Numbered from the stretch's first letter, positions 26,092-35,012 are shown. The stretch: 64,000 nt of DNA from Halogranum gelatinilyticum (GCF_900103715.1 NZ_FNHL01000001.1:1159295-1223294); one strand, 5' to 3'. A program made the numbers and translations. Notes: generated by a model not told the origin, from the letters alone.

Positions 26092-26868
26092 ATGTCACTG
26101 ACTGAACGAACCGGTCTCGCCCGGTTCAGACAGCCGGAGTACACCGGTGAGAACCGCTGTACTCCCTGTACCGCTGTCAACGTCGTCATCGCAGCGGTCC
26201 TCGCTGTCGCCGCCAGCGTCGTCGCTACACCGCTCGTCGGTTTCGTCGTCGCGTCGGTCTCGTTGCTCGCGATCTACCTCCGTGGCTATCTCGTCCCCGG
26301 GACGCCGACGCTGACGAAACAGTACTTCCCCGACTGGCTCCTCCGGAAGTTCGACAAGACGCCGACGGCGACGCTCGACACCGACCTCGACGTGGAGGCA
26401 CAGCTCCTCGCGGTCGGTGCCGTCGAACCGGCTGGTGAGGATCTGCGCATCACCGATGAGTTCGAGACGGCGTGGCGGACCGAGATCGACCGCGTCCGCG
26501 TCGACCTCGACCGGCGCGTCGGCGACCTGCTCGGTCTCGAGGACCCGAGCGTCGACGGCGGCACCTCGGTCTGTCGCGTCCTCGACGGCGAACAGGTGGC
26601 CGCGCGCTGGCCGTCGACGGCCGCGCTCATCGCCGACGTGGCGGCCGTCCCGCTTCTCCGCCGGCGCGCCGACAACTGGGACGCGCTGGACCGAATCGAG
26701 CAGGGGCATCTGCTCGCGGGACTGCGCATCTTCGTCGAGAACTGTCCGGACTGTGAGGCCCCCCTCGCGTTCAGCGAAGAGACCGTCGAGTCCTGCTGCC
26801 GGACGCGACAGGTCGTCACCTACGACTGTACGGCGTGTGACGCCCGCGTCATGGAAGTCGAACAGTAA
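26092..26868 (+). CDS. Membrane-anchored protein with Cys pairs, unknown
   Basis: A 258-residue protein. CTPCTAVNVVIAAV starts a double hydrophobic hairpin at about residues 24-65. A soluble domain of about 190 residues follows, ending in a probable zinc site: NCPDCEAPL, a CC pair and YDCTACDARVME. An internal segment (DEFETAWRTEIDRVRVDLDR) is acidic and helical. I know similar haloarchaeal proteins only as hypothetical. Promoter elements lie upstream (TATTTGTG near 26060). Confidence 0.65.
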   Translation: MSLTERTGLARFRQPEYTGENRCTPCTAVNVVIAAVLAVAASVVATPLVGFVVASVSLLAIYLRGYLVPGTPTLTKQYFPDWLLRKFDKTPTATLDTDLDVEAQLLAVGAVEPAGEDLRITDEFETAWRTEIDRVRVDLDRRVGDLLGLEDPSVDGGTSVCRVLDGEQVAARWPSTAALIADVAAVPLLRRRADNWDALDRIEQGHLLAGLRIFVENCPDCEAPLAFSEETVESCCRTRQVVTYDCTACDARVMEVEQ

Positions 26869-26909
26869 ACGCTCCTGAACGCACCTGGGCGCGCGTTCCC
26901 GTTCTCTTC

Positions 26910-27953
26910 TCACCCTGCCGCCGCTGGCGACGCACCGTCGCCGTTCTCGCTCTCGTCGGTGGCGCGGAACGTCGCAACGAGGTCGAGCCCTTCGTCGAAC
27001 TCTCCGAGCACGAACAGCGCGTAGTACCGGAAGTAGGTCACGACGGGCACCTGCACGAACAGGCTCACGATGACGACGGCCAGCCCGTAGAGGAGACCGA
27101 CGAAGCCGAGCGCGAGCCAGCCCGCCAGTCCCGGCCCGCCGAGCGCGACGAGGAGGGCGTAGAGCAGCCCCCCGACGAGGAGGAACGGGAGCGCGACGAC
27201 GAGTGCGAGAAGCACCACGACGAGACCGACGGCGATGGCCGCGGCGATGCCGAGTGCGTACCGGACGAGCACGTAGAGTGCCGCCTGTTCCCACTCGCGA
27301 CGCAGTATCGGCCACAGCCGCCGCCAGCCGTCGAGGACACCACGGTCCTCGGCGAGCATCGCCGGAACGACGAAGTCGACGGTCAACTGGAGGACGACGC
27401 CGACGACGAGTCCGACGATACCGACGAGGATGGCGATCGGGATCGCCAGAAGAAGCAACGCGGGCGAGAGTGTGACTCCCGCCAGCACGATTCCGGCGAT
27501 CGGCAGCGCGACGAGGAGGAAGATGCCCAGCCCGGCGAGCACTCTGAATCCGAACACCCGGAGACCGGGCCGGAGGTAGGTACGGAACGGGCCGCGGATA
27601 CGGACGTCGCGCGTGCGGACGCCTTCGACGAAGACGAACTCCATCACGGAGCCGATGGCGACGAGAATCAGCGCGACGAGGAGAACGACGAGAACGAGTG
27701 CGGCGACCACGGCGGCGATGGACTGGACCGGTGGCAGTTCACCCGTCGGGATTCCACCCGGGAACTGCCCGGAGAAGTCCCCGTTCGAGACGTTGACTGA
27801 CTGGCCGCCACCGCCGCCCCCACCGCCGCCGACACCGCCGACGAAGAAGGCGATGAGAGCGAGCCGGAGCCACCGGCCGCGGTCGACGGGCACGAGCAGT
27901 GACTTCGTCGCGTCACGGGCGTCGCCGAGTGCGGAGAGGGCGTACCAGGACAT
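26910..27953 (-). CDS. Polytopic haloarchaeal membrane protein (DUF7544-like)
   Basis: A 347-residue protein starting MSWYALSALGDARDATKSLL, then helix 1 and a Gly-rich linker with about ten glycines interrupted once by valine (residues 39-50). After it come six to seven long hydrophobic helices and a short acidic tail. The pattern resembles membrane proteins annotated as DUF7544 in haloarchaea (number from memory), with an N-terminal amphipathic helix and a large glycerophosphodiester-type or stomatin-like partner in some genomes. No catalytic motif is visible. Stops converge with the gene at 26092, 41 bp apart. Confidence 0.7.
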   Translation of the reverse strand: MSWYALSALGDARDATKSLLVPVDRGRWLRLALIAFFVGGVGGGGGGGGGQSVNVSNGDFSGQFPGGIPTGELPPVQSIAAVVAALVLVVLLVALILVAIGSVMEFVFVEGVRTRDVRIRGPFRTYLRPGLRVFGFRVLAGLGIFLLVALPIAGIVLAGVTLSPALLLLAIPIAILVGIVGLVVGVVLQLTVDFVVPAMLAEDRGVLDGWRRLWPILRREWEQAALYVLVRYALGIAAAIAVGLVVVLLALVVALPFLLVGGLLYALLVALGGPGLAGWLALGFVGLLYGLAVVIVSLFVQVPVVTYFRYYALFVLGEFDEGLDLVATFRATDESENGDGASPAAAG

Positions 27954-28063
27954 AGCCCCTGACTAGACGCGGCGGAGAGACAAAAACACGCTGTCGACAC
28001 CGGGGAGACGACTCCGCCGTCGCCGTCGCTAGCTCTTTTGACCCCGGTGTGCAACCACCGGCT

Positions 28064-29167
28064 ATGACACCGTTCGAACGCCGAACCCGCGACTGTCAGG
28101 CGCGCCTCCGCGAGGGGGCAGGGGACGCACTCGTCTTGTTCCCCAGCCAGAACCTGTTCTATCTCTCGGGCTTCAGCGAGGACCCCGCCGAGCGACATCT
28201 GCTGCTCTTCGTCCCCGCCGAGGGCGAGCCAGTCTTTCTCGTTCCCGACCTCTACGCCGAGCAGATCCGTGAGGCGTCGTGGATTCCCGAGCTTCGGACC
28301 TGGGCGGACGAGGACGATCCGCGCGAGCATCTCCGAGCGGTCGCCGCCGAGCTCGACCTCGCCGGGGGCCACCTGCTCGTCGACGATACGATGTGGGCGC
28401 AGTTCACACAGGACCTCCGGACGGTCCTCCCGGATGCGACGTTCGGCCTCGCGAGCGAGGTCGTCGCGCCGTTGCGGCTCCGCAAGGACGACGCCGAACT
28501 CGACGCGCTCCGGCGCGCGGGAGCCGTCGCCGACGATGTCGTCGACGAACTCCGTAGCCTCGGCGAGGACGCCGTCGGGATGACCGAGGCCGAACTCGCA
28601 GCCGACATCGAACGGCGGCTCACCGACGCCGGAGGCTCCGGAGCCTCTTTCGAGATCATCGTCGGCTCCGGTCCCAACGGGGCGAAGCCTCACCACAGCC
28701 ACGGCGAGCGCGTCGTCGAGGCGGGCGACCCTGTCGTCCTCGACTTCGGGACACGTGTCGACGGCTATCCCTCCGACCAGACGCGGACGCTCGTCTTCGC
28801 GGGCGACCCTGACGACGAGTTCGTCGAGGTCCACGACGTCGTCCGGGAGGCCCACGACGCCGCCGTCGCCGCCGTCGAACCCGGCGTGACTGCGGGCGAA
28901 ATCGACGCCGCCGCTCGCGACGTCGTCGACGCGGCTGGCTACGGCGAGCGGTTCATCCACCGGACGGGTCACGGCGTCGGTCTCGACGTTCACGAAGAGC
29001 CGTACATCGTCGCCGGCAGCGAAGTCGAACTCGAACCGGGGATGGTGTTCAGCGTCGAGCCGGGCGTCTACCTCCCGGGCGAGTTTGGGGTGCGGATCGA
29101 AGATCTCGTCGTCGTCACCGACGACGGCTGTGAGCGACTGAACGACACCGACCGCGGCTGGCGGTAG
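28064..29167 (+). CDS. M24 family metallopeptidase (Xaa-Pro peptidase type)
   Basis: A 367-residue protein with the creatinase/aminopeptidase P layout: an N-terminal domain (1-135) and a pita-bread catalytic domain. All five metal ligands are visible: DFGTRVDGYPSDQTR (two Asp), HRTGHGVGLDVHEEP (His), FSVEPGVY (Glu), GVRIEDLVVV (Glu). It probably removes N-terminal residues next to proline, and takes part in peptide turnover in the cytoplasm. ATG 28064 fits family starts; a GTG at 28049 is in frame. Its stop touches that of the next gene. Confidence 0.92.
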   Translation: MTPFERRTRDCQARLREGAGDALVLFPSQNLFYLSGFSEDPAERHLLLFVPAEGEPVFLVPDLYAEQIREASWIPELRTWADEDDPREHLRAVAAELDLAGGHLLVDDTMWAQFTQDLRTVLPDATFGLASEVVAPLRLRKDDAELDALRRAGAVADDVVDELRSLGEDAVGMTEAELAADIERRLTDAGGSGASFEIIVGSGPNGAKPHHSHGERVVEAGDPVVLDFGTRVDGYPSDQTRTLVFAGDPDDEFVEVHDVVREAHDAAVAAVEPGVTAGEIDAAARDVVDAAGYGERFIHRTGHGVGLDVHEEPYIVAGSEVELEPGMVFSVEPGVYLPGEFGVRIEDLVVVTDDGCERLNDTDRGWR

Positions 29168-29539
29168 TCACTCCCAACTGTCGCGTTCGAGCCGCTTTCC
29201 GACCGCGGCGAGACCACCGACGAAGAGCAGGCCGACGAGCGAGGCGGTTCCAGCGTCGTCCGGAACCCGTGACTCTGCCGCGTCGACGCGCCACGGTTCT
29301 TCGGTCCTCGCGGTCTCCTTCGCCGACTTCCAATACTGAACGAGTTTGTATCCCGACGCAGCCAGTCCAGCGAGCGAGACGGCACCGAGACCGAGCCACG
29401 CGTAGGGCGGCCCCTGACGGGCTTCCGTCTCCTCCTCGAACGAGAGCGGAGCCGAATCGTCTGTCGTCGGTGTGTCGGTCTCGGGTTCGGCATCGTCTCC
29501 CAGTCGGAACTTGAACAGCGTCCGCTTCACGGCAGCCAT
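29168..29539 (-). CDS. Two-helix membrane protein, unknown
   Basis: A 123-residue protein. A basic N-terminus (MAAVKRTLFKF) and acidic linker precede one helix (AWLGLGAVSLAGLAASGYKL, about 46-66); a second helix (ASLVGLLFVGGLAAVG) lies near the C-terminus. I recognise no family. Its stop directly abuts the M24 peptidase stop on the opposite strand, with no spacer. Confidence 0.6.
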   Translation of the reverse strand: MAAVKRTLFKFRLGDDAEPETDTPTTDDSAPLSFEEETEARQGPPYAWLGLGAVSLAGLAASGYKLVQYWKSAKETARTEEPWRVDAAESRVPDDAGTASLVGLLFVGGLAAVGKRLERDSWE

Positions 29540-29600
29540 ACCGCTCTTTCGCTGCCGACGGACTTGGAACTACGGGCGACTCGTCATATCCGTCACGTAC

Positions 29601-29608
29601 GTTTATGG
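29601..29608 (+). promoter_or_regulatory. TATA box of the zinc alcohol dehydrogenase gene
   Basis: GTTTATGG lies 24-31 nt upstream of the ATG at 29632, consistent with leaderless transcription. This spacing decides against the in-frame start at 29605, which overlaps the element. Confidence 0.6.
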
Positions 29609-29631
29609 CGTGTGCCGTCGCGCACATAGCT

Positions 29632-30666
29632 ATGCGTGTCGCCGTCCTCTCACCCGACCTCGAACTGACCCTGGAAGAGCGCGACCGCCCAACCCCGGAC
29701 GACGATGAGGTGCTCGTCCGGATCCTTTCGGTCGGTATCTGCGGCTCCGACGTCCACTACTACGAACACGGCCGCATCGGCGACTACGTCGTCGACAGCC
29801 CGCTGGTTCTCGGCCACGAGAGCGCGGGCGAGATCGTCGCCGTCGGCGAACACGTCGACGAGAGCCGTGTCGGCGAGCGCGTGACACTCGAACCGGGGGT
29901 TCCCTGCCGACGCTGCGAGCACTGCGCTCGCGGCGAGTACAACCTCTGTGCGGACGTGACGTTCATGGCGACGCCGCCGGACGACGGCGCGTTCGCCGAG
30001 TACGTCGCGTGGCCCGCGGACTTCGCGTACGCACTCCCCGAGAGCGTTTCCCTGGACGAGGGCGCGCTCGTCGAACCACTCTCAGTCGGCGTCCACGTTG
30101 CCCGACGAGCGAACGTCGGCGTCGGCGACTCGGTCTTGATCACCGGCTGTGGTCCTATCGGCCTGCTCGCGATGGAAGTGCTTCGCGCGGCGGGCGCGAC
30201 CGACATCATCGTCTCCGACGTCGTCCCGGAGAAACTCGCACTCGCCGAGGAACGTGGTGCGGACACGGTCATCGACGTGAGCGAAGAGAACCTGGCCGAA
30301 GCGGTCGACGCTGCGACCGATGGTCGGGGCGTCGACGTGGTGGTGGAAGCCTCCGGCGCGCCACCCGCAGTCCAGGGCGCGTTCGACGCCGTGCGGCGCG
30401 GTGGCTCGGTCGTCCTCGTCGGTCTCGCCCCGGACGGCGAGGTCCCGCTCGACACGAACGAGATCATCGACAACGAACTCGACGTCTTCGGCTCGTTCCG
30501 CTACCGGAACACGTACCCCGCCGCCATCGATCTCCTCGCGGACGGCGCTGTCGACGTCGAGGGAATCATCGACTTCGACGCCACGCTCGAGGCGGTCGAC
30601 GCGGCGTTCCAGCGAGCACAGAATCCAGAGACAGTAAAGGGAATGATTCGCCTCGGCGACGACTAG
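29632..30666 (+). CDS. Zinc-dependent alcohol dehydrogenase, sorbitol/xylitol dehydrogenase type
   Basis: A 344-residue medium-chain dehydrogenase. VGICGSDVHYYEHG and LGHESAGEI give the catalytic zinc site, and CRRCEHCARGEYNLC the four structural-zinc cysteines. VLITGCGPIGLLAMEVLRAA is the nucleotide-binding motif, followed by VSDVVPEKLALA, whose Asp at the end of strand 2 favours NAD+ over NADP+. HYYEHGRIGDYVV matches the polyol dehydrogenase subfamily, so an NAD-dependent sugar-alcohol or 2,3-butanediol oxidation is likely. It is a single transcription unit with its own TATA box. Confidence 0.9.
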   Translation: MRVAVLSPDLELTLEERDRPTPDDDEVLVRILSVGICGSDVHYYEHGRIGDYVVDSPLVLGHESAGEIVAVGEHVDESRVGERVTLEPGVPCRRCEHCARGEYNLCADVTFMATPPDDGAFAEYVAWPADFAYALPESVSLDEGALVEPLSVGVHVARRANVGVGDSVLITGCGPIGLLAMEVLRAAGATDIIVSDVVPEKLALAEERGADTVIDVSEENLAEAVDAATDGRGVDVVVEASGAPPAVQGAFDAVRRGGSVVLVGLAPDGEVPLDTNEIIDNELDVFGSFRYRNTYPAAIDLLADGAVDVEGIIDFDATLEAVDAAFQRAQNPETVKGMIRLGDD

Positions 30667-30979
30667 CAGAGCGAACAGGTGGGACCGTCGACCAGTGAAG
30701 CGGTGTCCCACACAACCGCGAAACGCTCCACCGTCCGTCTCAGCGCACACCGTCGGTGGCCGCTCGTTCGCATATGAACCTTCACCGTCGCGTGAGCTGG
30801 CTCCCCCGAAGGTTGAAACGTGAGAACGGGACCAGCCACTTCATGGTCTGAGTCTCACCGCGTGGCGGTCTGCGGTCGCACGACACACTGCCTCGCGTGC
30901 CGACAAAGCGTCGTCTGTTCGCTTTCTTGCCGCCCAGTGCCGTCGCTCCCGACCCTGAAAAACCGAAGAGGAGTGAAAT
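30667..30979. other. Gene-free stretch with one inverted repeat
   Basis: 313 bp between the dehydrogenase and the end of the Pta-like gene. I see no convincing coding frame. It contains an inverted repeat, AACCTTC (30777-30783) and GAAGGTT (30808-30814), and CATATGAAC nearby at 30771. A small RNA is possible but unsupported. Confidence 0.4.
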
Positions 30980-32059
30980 CTATTCGTCGTCGTCCGCAGC
31001 CGCCGCCGGAACGAGCGCGTCGACGTCCGCGTGCTCGAAGAGCAGATCGCGGAGGAGACCGACCGTCTCCTCGTCGCGGGTGCGTCCGCTGTGAATCAGC
31101 TCTTCCGCGCGGTCGACGACGGACATCGTGTCGGCGTTGACGAGAAGCACGGGGACGCCCTTCTCCTCTGCCTTGCCGAGCACGGCGGCCGGTGGCCGGT
31201 GGCCGCCCGTGAGGATGAGTGCCTTCACACCGGGAGCTTCGAGTGCCGCGGTGTGGATCTCCGAGCGGTCGCCACCCGTGATGACCGCCGCGTCCTTCGT
31301 CCGCCGGAAGTAGCGCAGGGCAGCGTCGCCGCCCATCGCGCCGACAAGGAACCGTTCGACGAAGGCGTCGGTCGGGACGTTGGTCGCGACGTCCGCGCCG
31401 AGGTCCTTCGCGAGGTCGTTGACAGTGATGCCAGCGAGTTCGCGCTTGCGGGGAAGGACGCCGAGGACGTCGACACCGCGGTTCTCGAGGAACGGGACGA
31501 CTTCCGTCTCCAGCTCGTCGTAGACCGAGTCGGAGACGCGGTTGAACAGGACGCCCACGAGCCGGTCGCCGATGTCGTCGGCAGCGGCCAGCACCTCGTC
31601 GATGTCACCCGGCTGGGTGTAGTCGGCGACGAGAACGACGCCCGCATCGAGCAGGTCGGCGATCTCGGGGTCGGTGAGGTCGATGATGCCGCCGGTCGTG
31701 TAACGGCCGGCACCCTCGACGAGCATCAGGTCCTTGTCGGCGGCGAGCTGGTCGTAGTTCTCGCGGACGATTTCGGCGAGTTCGTCGCCGCTCTCCTGGC
31801 CGCGGATGGCACCTTCGACGAACGTCGGCGAGTAGACGATGGGTTCCATCTGGTGCATCTCGGCGTCGAGACCGAGCAGTTCGCGGGCGAGCATCGGGTC
31901 CTGGTCGAGCGTCTTGCCGACGTTCGACTGCAGACGGGTCCCTTTCGGCTTCATGTAGCCGACGTCGAGACCGCGTTCCTGTGCGAGGAGGCCGAGCGCG
32001 AGGGTCACGGCTGTCTTTCCGGTGCTGTCCTGAGTCGAGGTAACGAGTAGCGTGTTCAT
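30980..32059 (-). CDS. Phosphotransacetylase-like regulatory protein (BioD-like P-loop plus DRTGG domain)
   Basis: A 359-residue protein. Residues 1-215 are a DTB-synthetase-like P-loop domain (LLVTSTQDSTGKTAVTLALG; later VEGAGRYTTGG). Residues 215-340 are a DRTGG domain (the equivalent region here reads VITGGDRSEIHTAALEA). This is the regulatory N-terminal part of long bacterial Pta enzymes; the catalytic phosphotransacetylase domain is missing. The upstream gene is ADP-forming acetyl-CoA synthetase, so it probably regulates or assists acetyl-CoA/acetate flow. ATG 32059 matches homologues; an ATG at 32086 overlapping the upstream stop (ATGA) would add nine residues. Confidence 0.85.
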   Translation of the reverse strand: MNTLLVTSTQDSTGKTAVTLALGLLAQERGLDVGYMKPKGTRLQSNVGKTLDQDPMLARELLGLDAEMHQMEPIVYSPTFVEGAIRGQESGDELAEIVRENYDQLAADKDLMLVEGAGRYTTGGIIDLTDPEIADLLDAGVVLVADYTQPGDIDEVLAAADDIGDRLVGVLFNRVSDSVYDELETEVVPFLENRGVDVLGVLPRKRELAGITVNDLAKDLGADVATNVPTDAFVERFLVGAMGGDAALRYFRRTKDAAVITGGDRSEIHTAALEAPGVKALILTGGHRPPAAVLGKAEEKGVPVLLVNADTMSVVDRAEELIHSGRTRDEETVGLLRDLLFEHADVDALVPAAAADDDE

Positions 32060-32082
32060 GGCTGAATCGTGGGTGGGAGTGG

Positions 32083-34176
32083 TCATAGTTCGTCGGGGTC
32101 GACGGTCAGTCGGACGTCGACCGCCTGTGCACCGTCGGGCAGCGCGACGAGCGGGTTGATGTCGAGTTCGAGGATGGCCGGGAAGTCTGTGACCAGCTGC
32201 GAGAGCCGCTGGATGGTCTCGGTGATCTCGTCGATGTCGACGGGGTCGCGGCCACGGGCACCGCGAAGCAACGGCGCGGAGTCGATCTCCTCGGTCATCT
32301 CGAAGGCTTCGTTCTCCGAGACCGGCGCGACACGGAACGTCGTGTCCTCCATCACTTCGACGAAGATGCCGCCGAGACCGAACATCAAGAGCGGCCCGAA
32401 CTGCGGGTCGCGGTTCATGCCGACGATGGTCTCGACGCCGCTGTCGAGGTCGACCATCTCCTGGACCTGCACGCCGATGATGTTCGCGTCGGGCTGGTAG
32501 TTCCGTGCGCGGGTGATGAGGTCCTCGTAAGCGTCGTAGACCTCTCCGTCCTCGACACCGACCTTGACGCCGCCGATGTCGGATTTGTGAAGAATGTCCG
32601 GACTGACGATCTTCATCACGACGCCGCCGTCGATGTTCTCGGCGACGTCGAGCGCGTCCGCGGGCGAGTCCACGATTTCGCCCTGCGGCGTCTCGATGCC
32701 GTAGGCGTCGAGCAGGCCCATCGCCTCGACGCCGAGGCGGGTGTCGTCGCGGCCCTTGACGGATTCGAGAATCTCGCGGGCGCGCTCTCTGTCGACGTCG
32801 AACTCGGTCGGCTCGTCGTACGTCCGCTGGCTGATGTCCTTGAAGTCGGCCAGCGCGTCGAGCGCGAACACCGCACGCGACGGGTCGAAGTAGTTCGGGA
32901 TGCCCGAGTCCTGCAGGATGGTCGCGGCGGGCTTGACGCGCTCGCCACCCATGAAACAGGCCGCGACGGGCTTGTCGTGCTCCTCGCGGAGTTCGACCGT
33001 GTCCTCGGCCAACTGCTCGTAGTCGAGGACAGCCGTCGGACAGGTCAAGACGAGTGCCATGCCGACGTTCTCGTCGGCCAGTGCGATGTCAAGCGCGTCG
33101 CGGAACCGGTCGTTGTCGGCGTCGCCGACGATGTCGACCGGGTTGTAGATGTTCCCTTCCGCCGGCAGTTTCTCGGAGAACTCCTCCAGTGTTTCGTCGG
33201 AGAAACTCGCCATCGAGAGGCTGGAGTCGCCGACGGCGTCCGTCGACATCACGCCGGGACCACCGGCGTTGGTGATGATGGCGATCTCCTCGCCCTCGGG
33301 CAGCGGCTGGTTGGCGAGCATCTGCGCGGAGTCGAACAGCTCCTGGACGGACTCCGCGCGGATGACGCCCGCCTGTTCGAGACCGGCCTCGTAGGCCTGG
33401 TCGCTGCCGGCGATGGTGCCGGTGTGGCTGGAGGCGGCCTGCGCCCCGGCGTCGGTGCGGCCGGACTTCACGAGGACGATCGGCGTGTCCTGCGTGACCT
33501 CCCGAGCCGTGTCGATGAACTTCCGGCCCTCCTCGATGCCTTCGAGGTAGCCGATGACGACGTCGGTCTCACCGTCTGCGCCCCAGGCGTCGACGAAGTC
33601 CGACTCGTCGAGGACGGCCTTGTTGCCCAGCGAGACGACGTCCTTGAACCCGATGCCCTCGTCGTTCGCCCAGTCGAGGACGGCCGTGATGAACGCACCC
33701 GACTGGCTCATGAAGGACATGTTGCCGGGGCTGGCGTTCTCGGGACCGAAAGTGGCGTTCATGCCGTTCGGCGTGCTCATAATTCCCAGACTGTTCGGCC
33801 CGACGAGGTTGAGGTCGTACTCCGCGGCGACCTCGGTGAGCTCCTGCTCACGGGCGGCTCCGTCGCTCCCGGTCTCTCCGAACCCGGCGGTGATGACGAC
33901 GACGTTCTGGATGCCCGCCTCGCCAGCCTGCCGGACCGCGTCCACGGCGATGTGGGGCGGGACGACGACCACCGCGAGGTCGGCATCGCTCTCACTGACG
34001 TCGGCGACGGCCGGGAGGCCGAACACCTCGTCGTACTTGGGGTTGACCGGTACGACCTCGCCGTCGAAATCCTCCATGAGGTTCTCGACGATGGCGCGGC
34101 CGACCGACCCCTCACGCTCTGTCGCACCGACGACGGCAACCCGCCGCGGTGCGAACAACTCGGATAGGTCTCCCAT
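32083..34176 (-). CDS. Acetate--CoA ligase (ADP-forming), fused alpha and beta subunits
   Basis: A 697-residue enzyme that converts acetyl-CoA, ADP and phosphate to acetate, CoA and ATP, the haloarchaeal route of acetate formation. Residues 1-130 are a CoA-binding domain (FAPRRVAVVGATEREGSVG); the next two are succinyl-CoA-synthetase-like, with the phosphorylated histidine in AASSHTGTIAGSD (H251). The C-terminal 230 residues are an ATP-grasp domain (VVMKIVSPDILHKSDIGGVK, GVQVQEMVDLDSGVETIVG). Start 34176 (MGDLSELFAPRR) follows GAATTTATGC at the right distance. Upstream in-frame sequence looks non-coding. Confidence 0.93.
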   Translation of the reverse strand: MGDLSELFAPRRVAVVGATEREGSVGRAIVENLMEDFDGEVVPVNPKYDEVFGLPAVADVSESDADLAVVVVPPHIAVDAVRQAGEAGIQNVVVITAGFGETGSDGAAREQELTEVAAEYDLNLVGPNSLGIMSTPNGMNATFGPENASPGNMSFMSQSGAFITAVLDWANDEGIGFKDVVSLGNKAVLDESDFVDAWGADGETDVVIGYLEGIEEGRKFIDTAREVTQDTPIVLVKSGRTDAGAQAASSHTGTIAGSDQAYEAGLEQAGVIRAESVQELFDSAQMLANQPLPEGEEIAIITNAGGPGVMSTDAVGDSSLSMASFSDETLEEFSEKLPAEGNIYNPVDIVGDADNDRFRDALDIALADENVGMALVLTCPTAVLDYEQLAEDTVELREEHDKPVAACFMGGERVKPAATILQDSGIPNYFDPSRAVFALDALADFKDISQRTYDEPTEFDVDRERAREILESVKGRDDTRLGVEAMGLLDAYGIETPQGEIVDSPADALDVAENIDGGVVMKIVSPDILHKSDIGGVKVGVEDGEVYDAYEDLITRARNYQPDANIIGVQVQEMVDLDSGVETIVGMNRDPQFGPLLMFGLGGIFVEVMEDTTFRVAPVSENEAFEMTEEIDSAPLLRGARGRDPVDIDEITETIQRLSQLVTDFPAILELDINPLVALPDGAQAVDVRLTVDPDEL

Positions 34177-34200
34177 CGTTCGCACCTTCCTCCCGTACGC

Positions 34201-34210
34201 GCATAAATTC
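34201..34210 (-). promoter_or_regulatory. TATA box of the acetyl-CoA synthetase operon
   Basis: GAATTTATGC on the minus strand lies 25-34 nt upstream of the ATG at 34176. A GGAGG motif occurs between it and the start. Confidence 0.6.
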
Positions 34211-34286
34211 CTGTGTGTCCGCCCTCTCACGGAGCTTGTCATCACACCACAGTAGCCCGAACAATCGGGATGTTTGTCCACCGAAC

Positions 34287-34302
34287 GGTCGGTTCCCCGA
34301 CC
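34287..34302. terminator. GC-rich hairpin downstream of the gene at 34372
   Basis: GGTCGG-TTCC-CCGACC forms a perfect 6-bp stem with a 4-nt loop, about 70 nt past the stop of the minus-strand gene. It may mark its transcript end or separate it from the acetyl-CoA synthetase promoter. The rest of 34211-34371 shows no gene. Confidence 0.35.
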
Positions 34303-34371
34303 GGTTTGTGAAGAACGGGCCGAGGTTGTAGTCAGCCGACTGACTCGTCGGTGCCGGGTGCCGTGGCCGCC

Positions 34372-34659
34372 TCACACCACGTCGTCGGCTGCGTACTGCT
34401 CCCGAGTCCGTTTCGCGCTCGCTGCGTACTCGGCGCGCGTCTCCGGGTCGTCGACAGTCCCCAGTGCGCGCGGCTTGGCGTCGATAGCGGCAGTGGTGTC
34501 GCGGGCGTCGTCGAAGCTCGTCAGTGCCCGCTCCTTGCGGAGGTAGTGCTCTCCGTCCGGCGTCGCGTAGACGAGGATGACGATGTTCTGCTCGTCGTCC
34601 GAGTAGGTCCGTTCGACCAGCCAGACTCGGACAGTCTCGGCGGGGGCGTCGGAGTCCAT
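34372..34659 (-). CDS. Small conserved protein, unknown
   Basis: A 95-residue acidic soluble protein (MDSDAPAETVRVWLVERTYS). The first half reads as beta strands (VRVWLVERTY, NIVILVYATPDG), then EHYLRKERAL and an Ala/Arg/Glu-rich C-terminal helical tail (ETRAEYAASAKRTREQY). No motif I can tie to a function. ATG 34659 was chosen over 34683 because a TATA-like CTTTTCTGTG on this strand (34681-34690) sits 22-31 nt upstream and would overlap the longer start. Confidence 0.6.
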   Translation of the reverse strand: MDSDAPAETVRVWLVERTYSDDEQNIVILVYATPDGEHYLRKERALTSFDDARDTTAAIDAKPRALGTVDDPETRAEYAASAKRTREQYAADDVV

Positions 34660-34709
34660 CACTACGGAGTTCGTCGACGACACAGAAAAGTGTCACCGAG
34701 AAACAGACA

Positions 34710-35012
34710 CTACGTGGACCCGGCCGACCCCGTCTCCACGAGTCGGTCTTCGTACTTTGCGAGCGACTCGTCGAGGGCTTCGCCAGCGTCGAGGTCGAGT
34801 TCGTCCGCGAGCGCGAGCAGGGCGAACAGGGCGTCGCCGAGTTCGTCGCGCTCGACGTCCAGGGCGTCCGGCGAGGCACCGTAGTCACTCGACGCCGTCG
34901 CGTCCGCCGCCAGTTCGCCAACCTCTGCCGCGAGGTCGAGCAGTCTGTACGCGGGAGGCGTGTGTAGGTCGTGTTCGTCCAGGAACGCCGCGACCTGTCG
35001 TTGTTCTTTCAT
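34710..35012 (-). CDS. MazG-like nucleotide pyrophosphohydrolase
   Basis: A 100-residue protein. LLDLAAEVGELAADA and VERDELGDALFALLALADEL give the ExxE (one Glu apart here: EVGE) and ExxD metal-binding pairs of the all-alpha MazG/dUTPase-like NTP pyrophosphatase fold, followed by a third helix. It probably removes non-canonical NTPs, house-cleaning in the cytoplasm. It is a single-domain form, shorter than E. coli MazG. In the same orientation as the gene at 34372, 50 nt away. Confidence 0.8.
   Translation of the reverse strand: MKEQRQVAAFLDEHDLHTPPAYRLLDLAAEVGELAADATASSDYGASPDALDVERDELGDALFALLALADELDLDAGEALDESLAKYEDRLVETGSAGST

Noticed and set aside
32587-34167. A 526-codon plus-strand frame opposite the acetyl-CoA synthetase gene
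   Set aside because: The synthetase has all family motifs on the minus strand; the opposite frame has only shadow-type composition.
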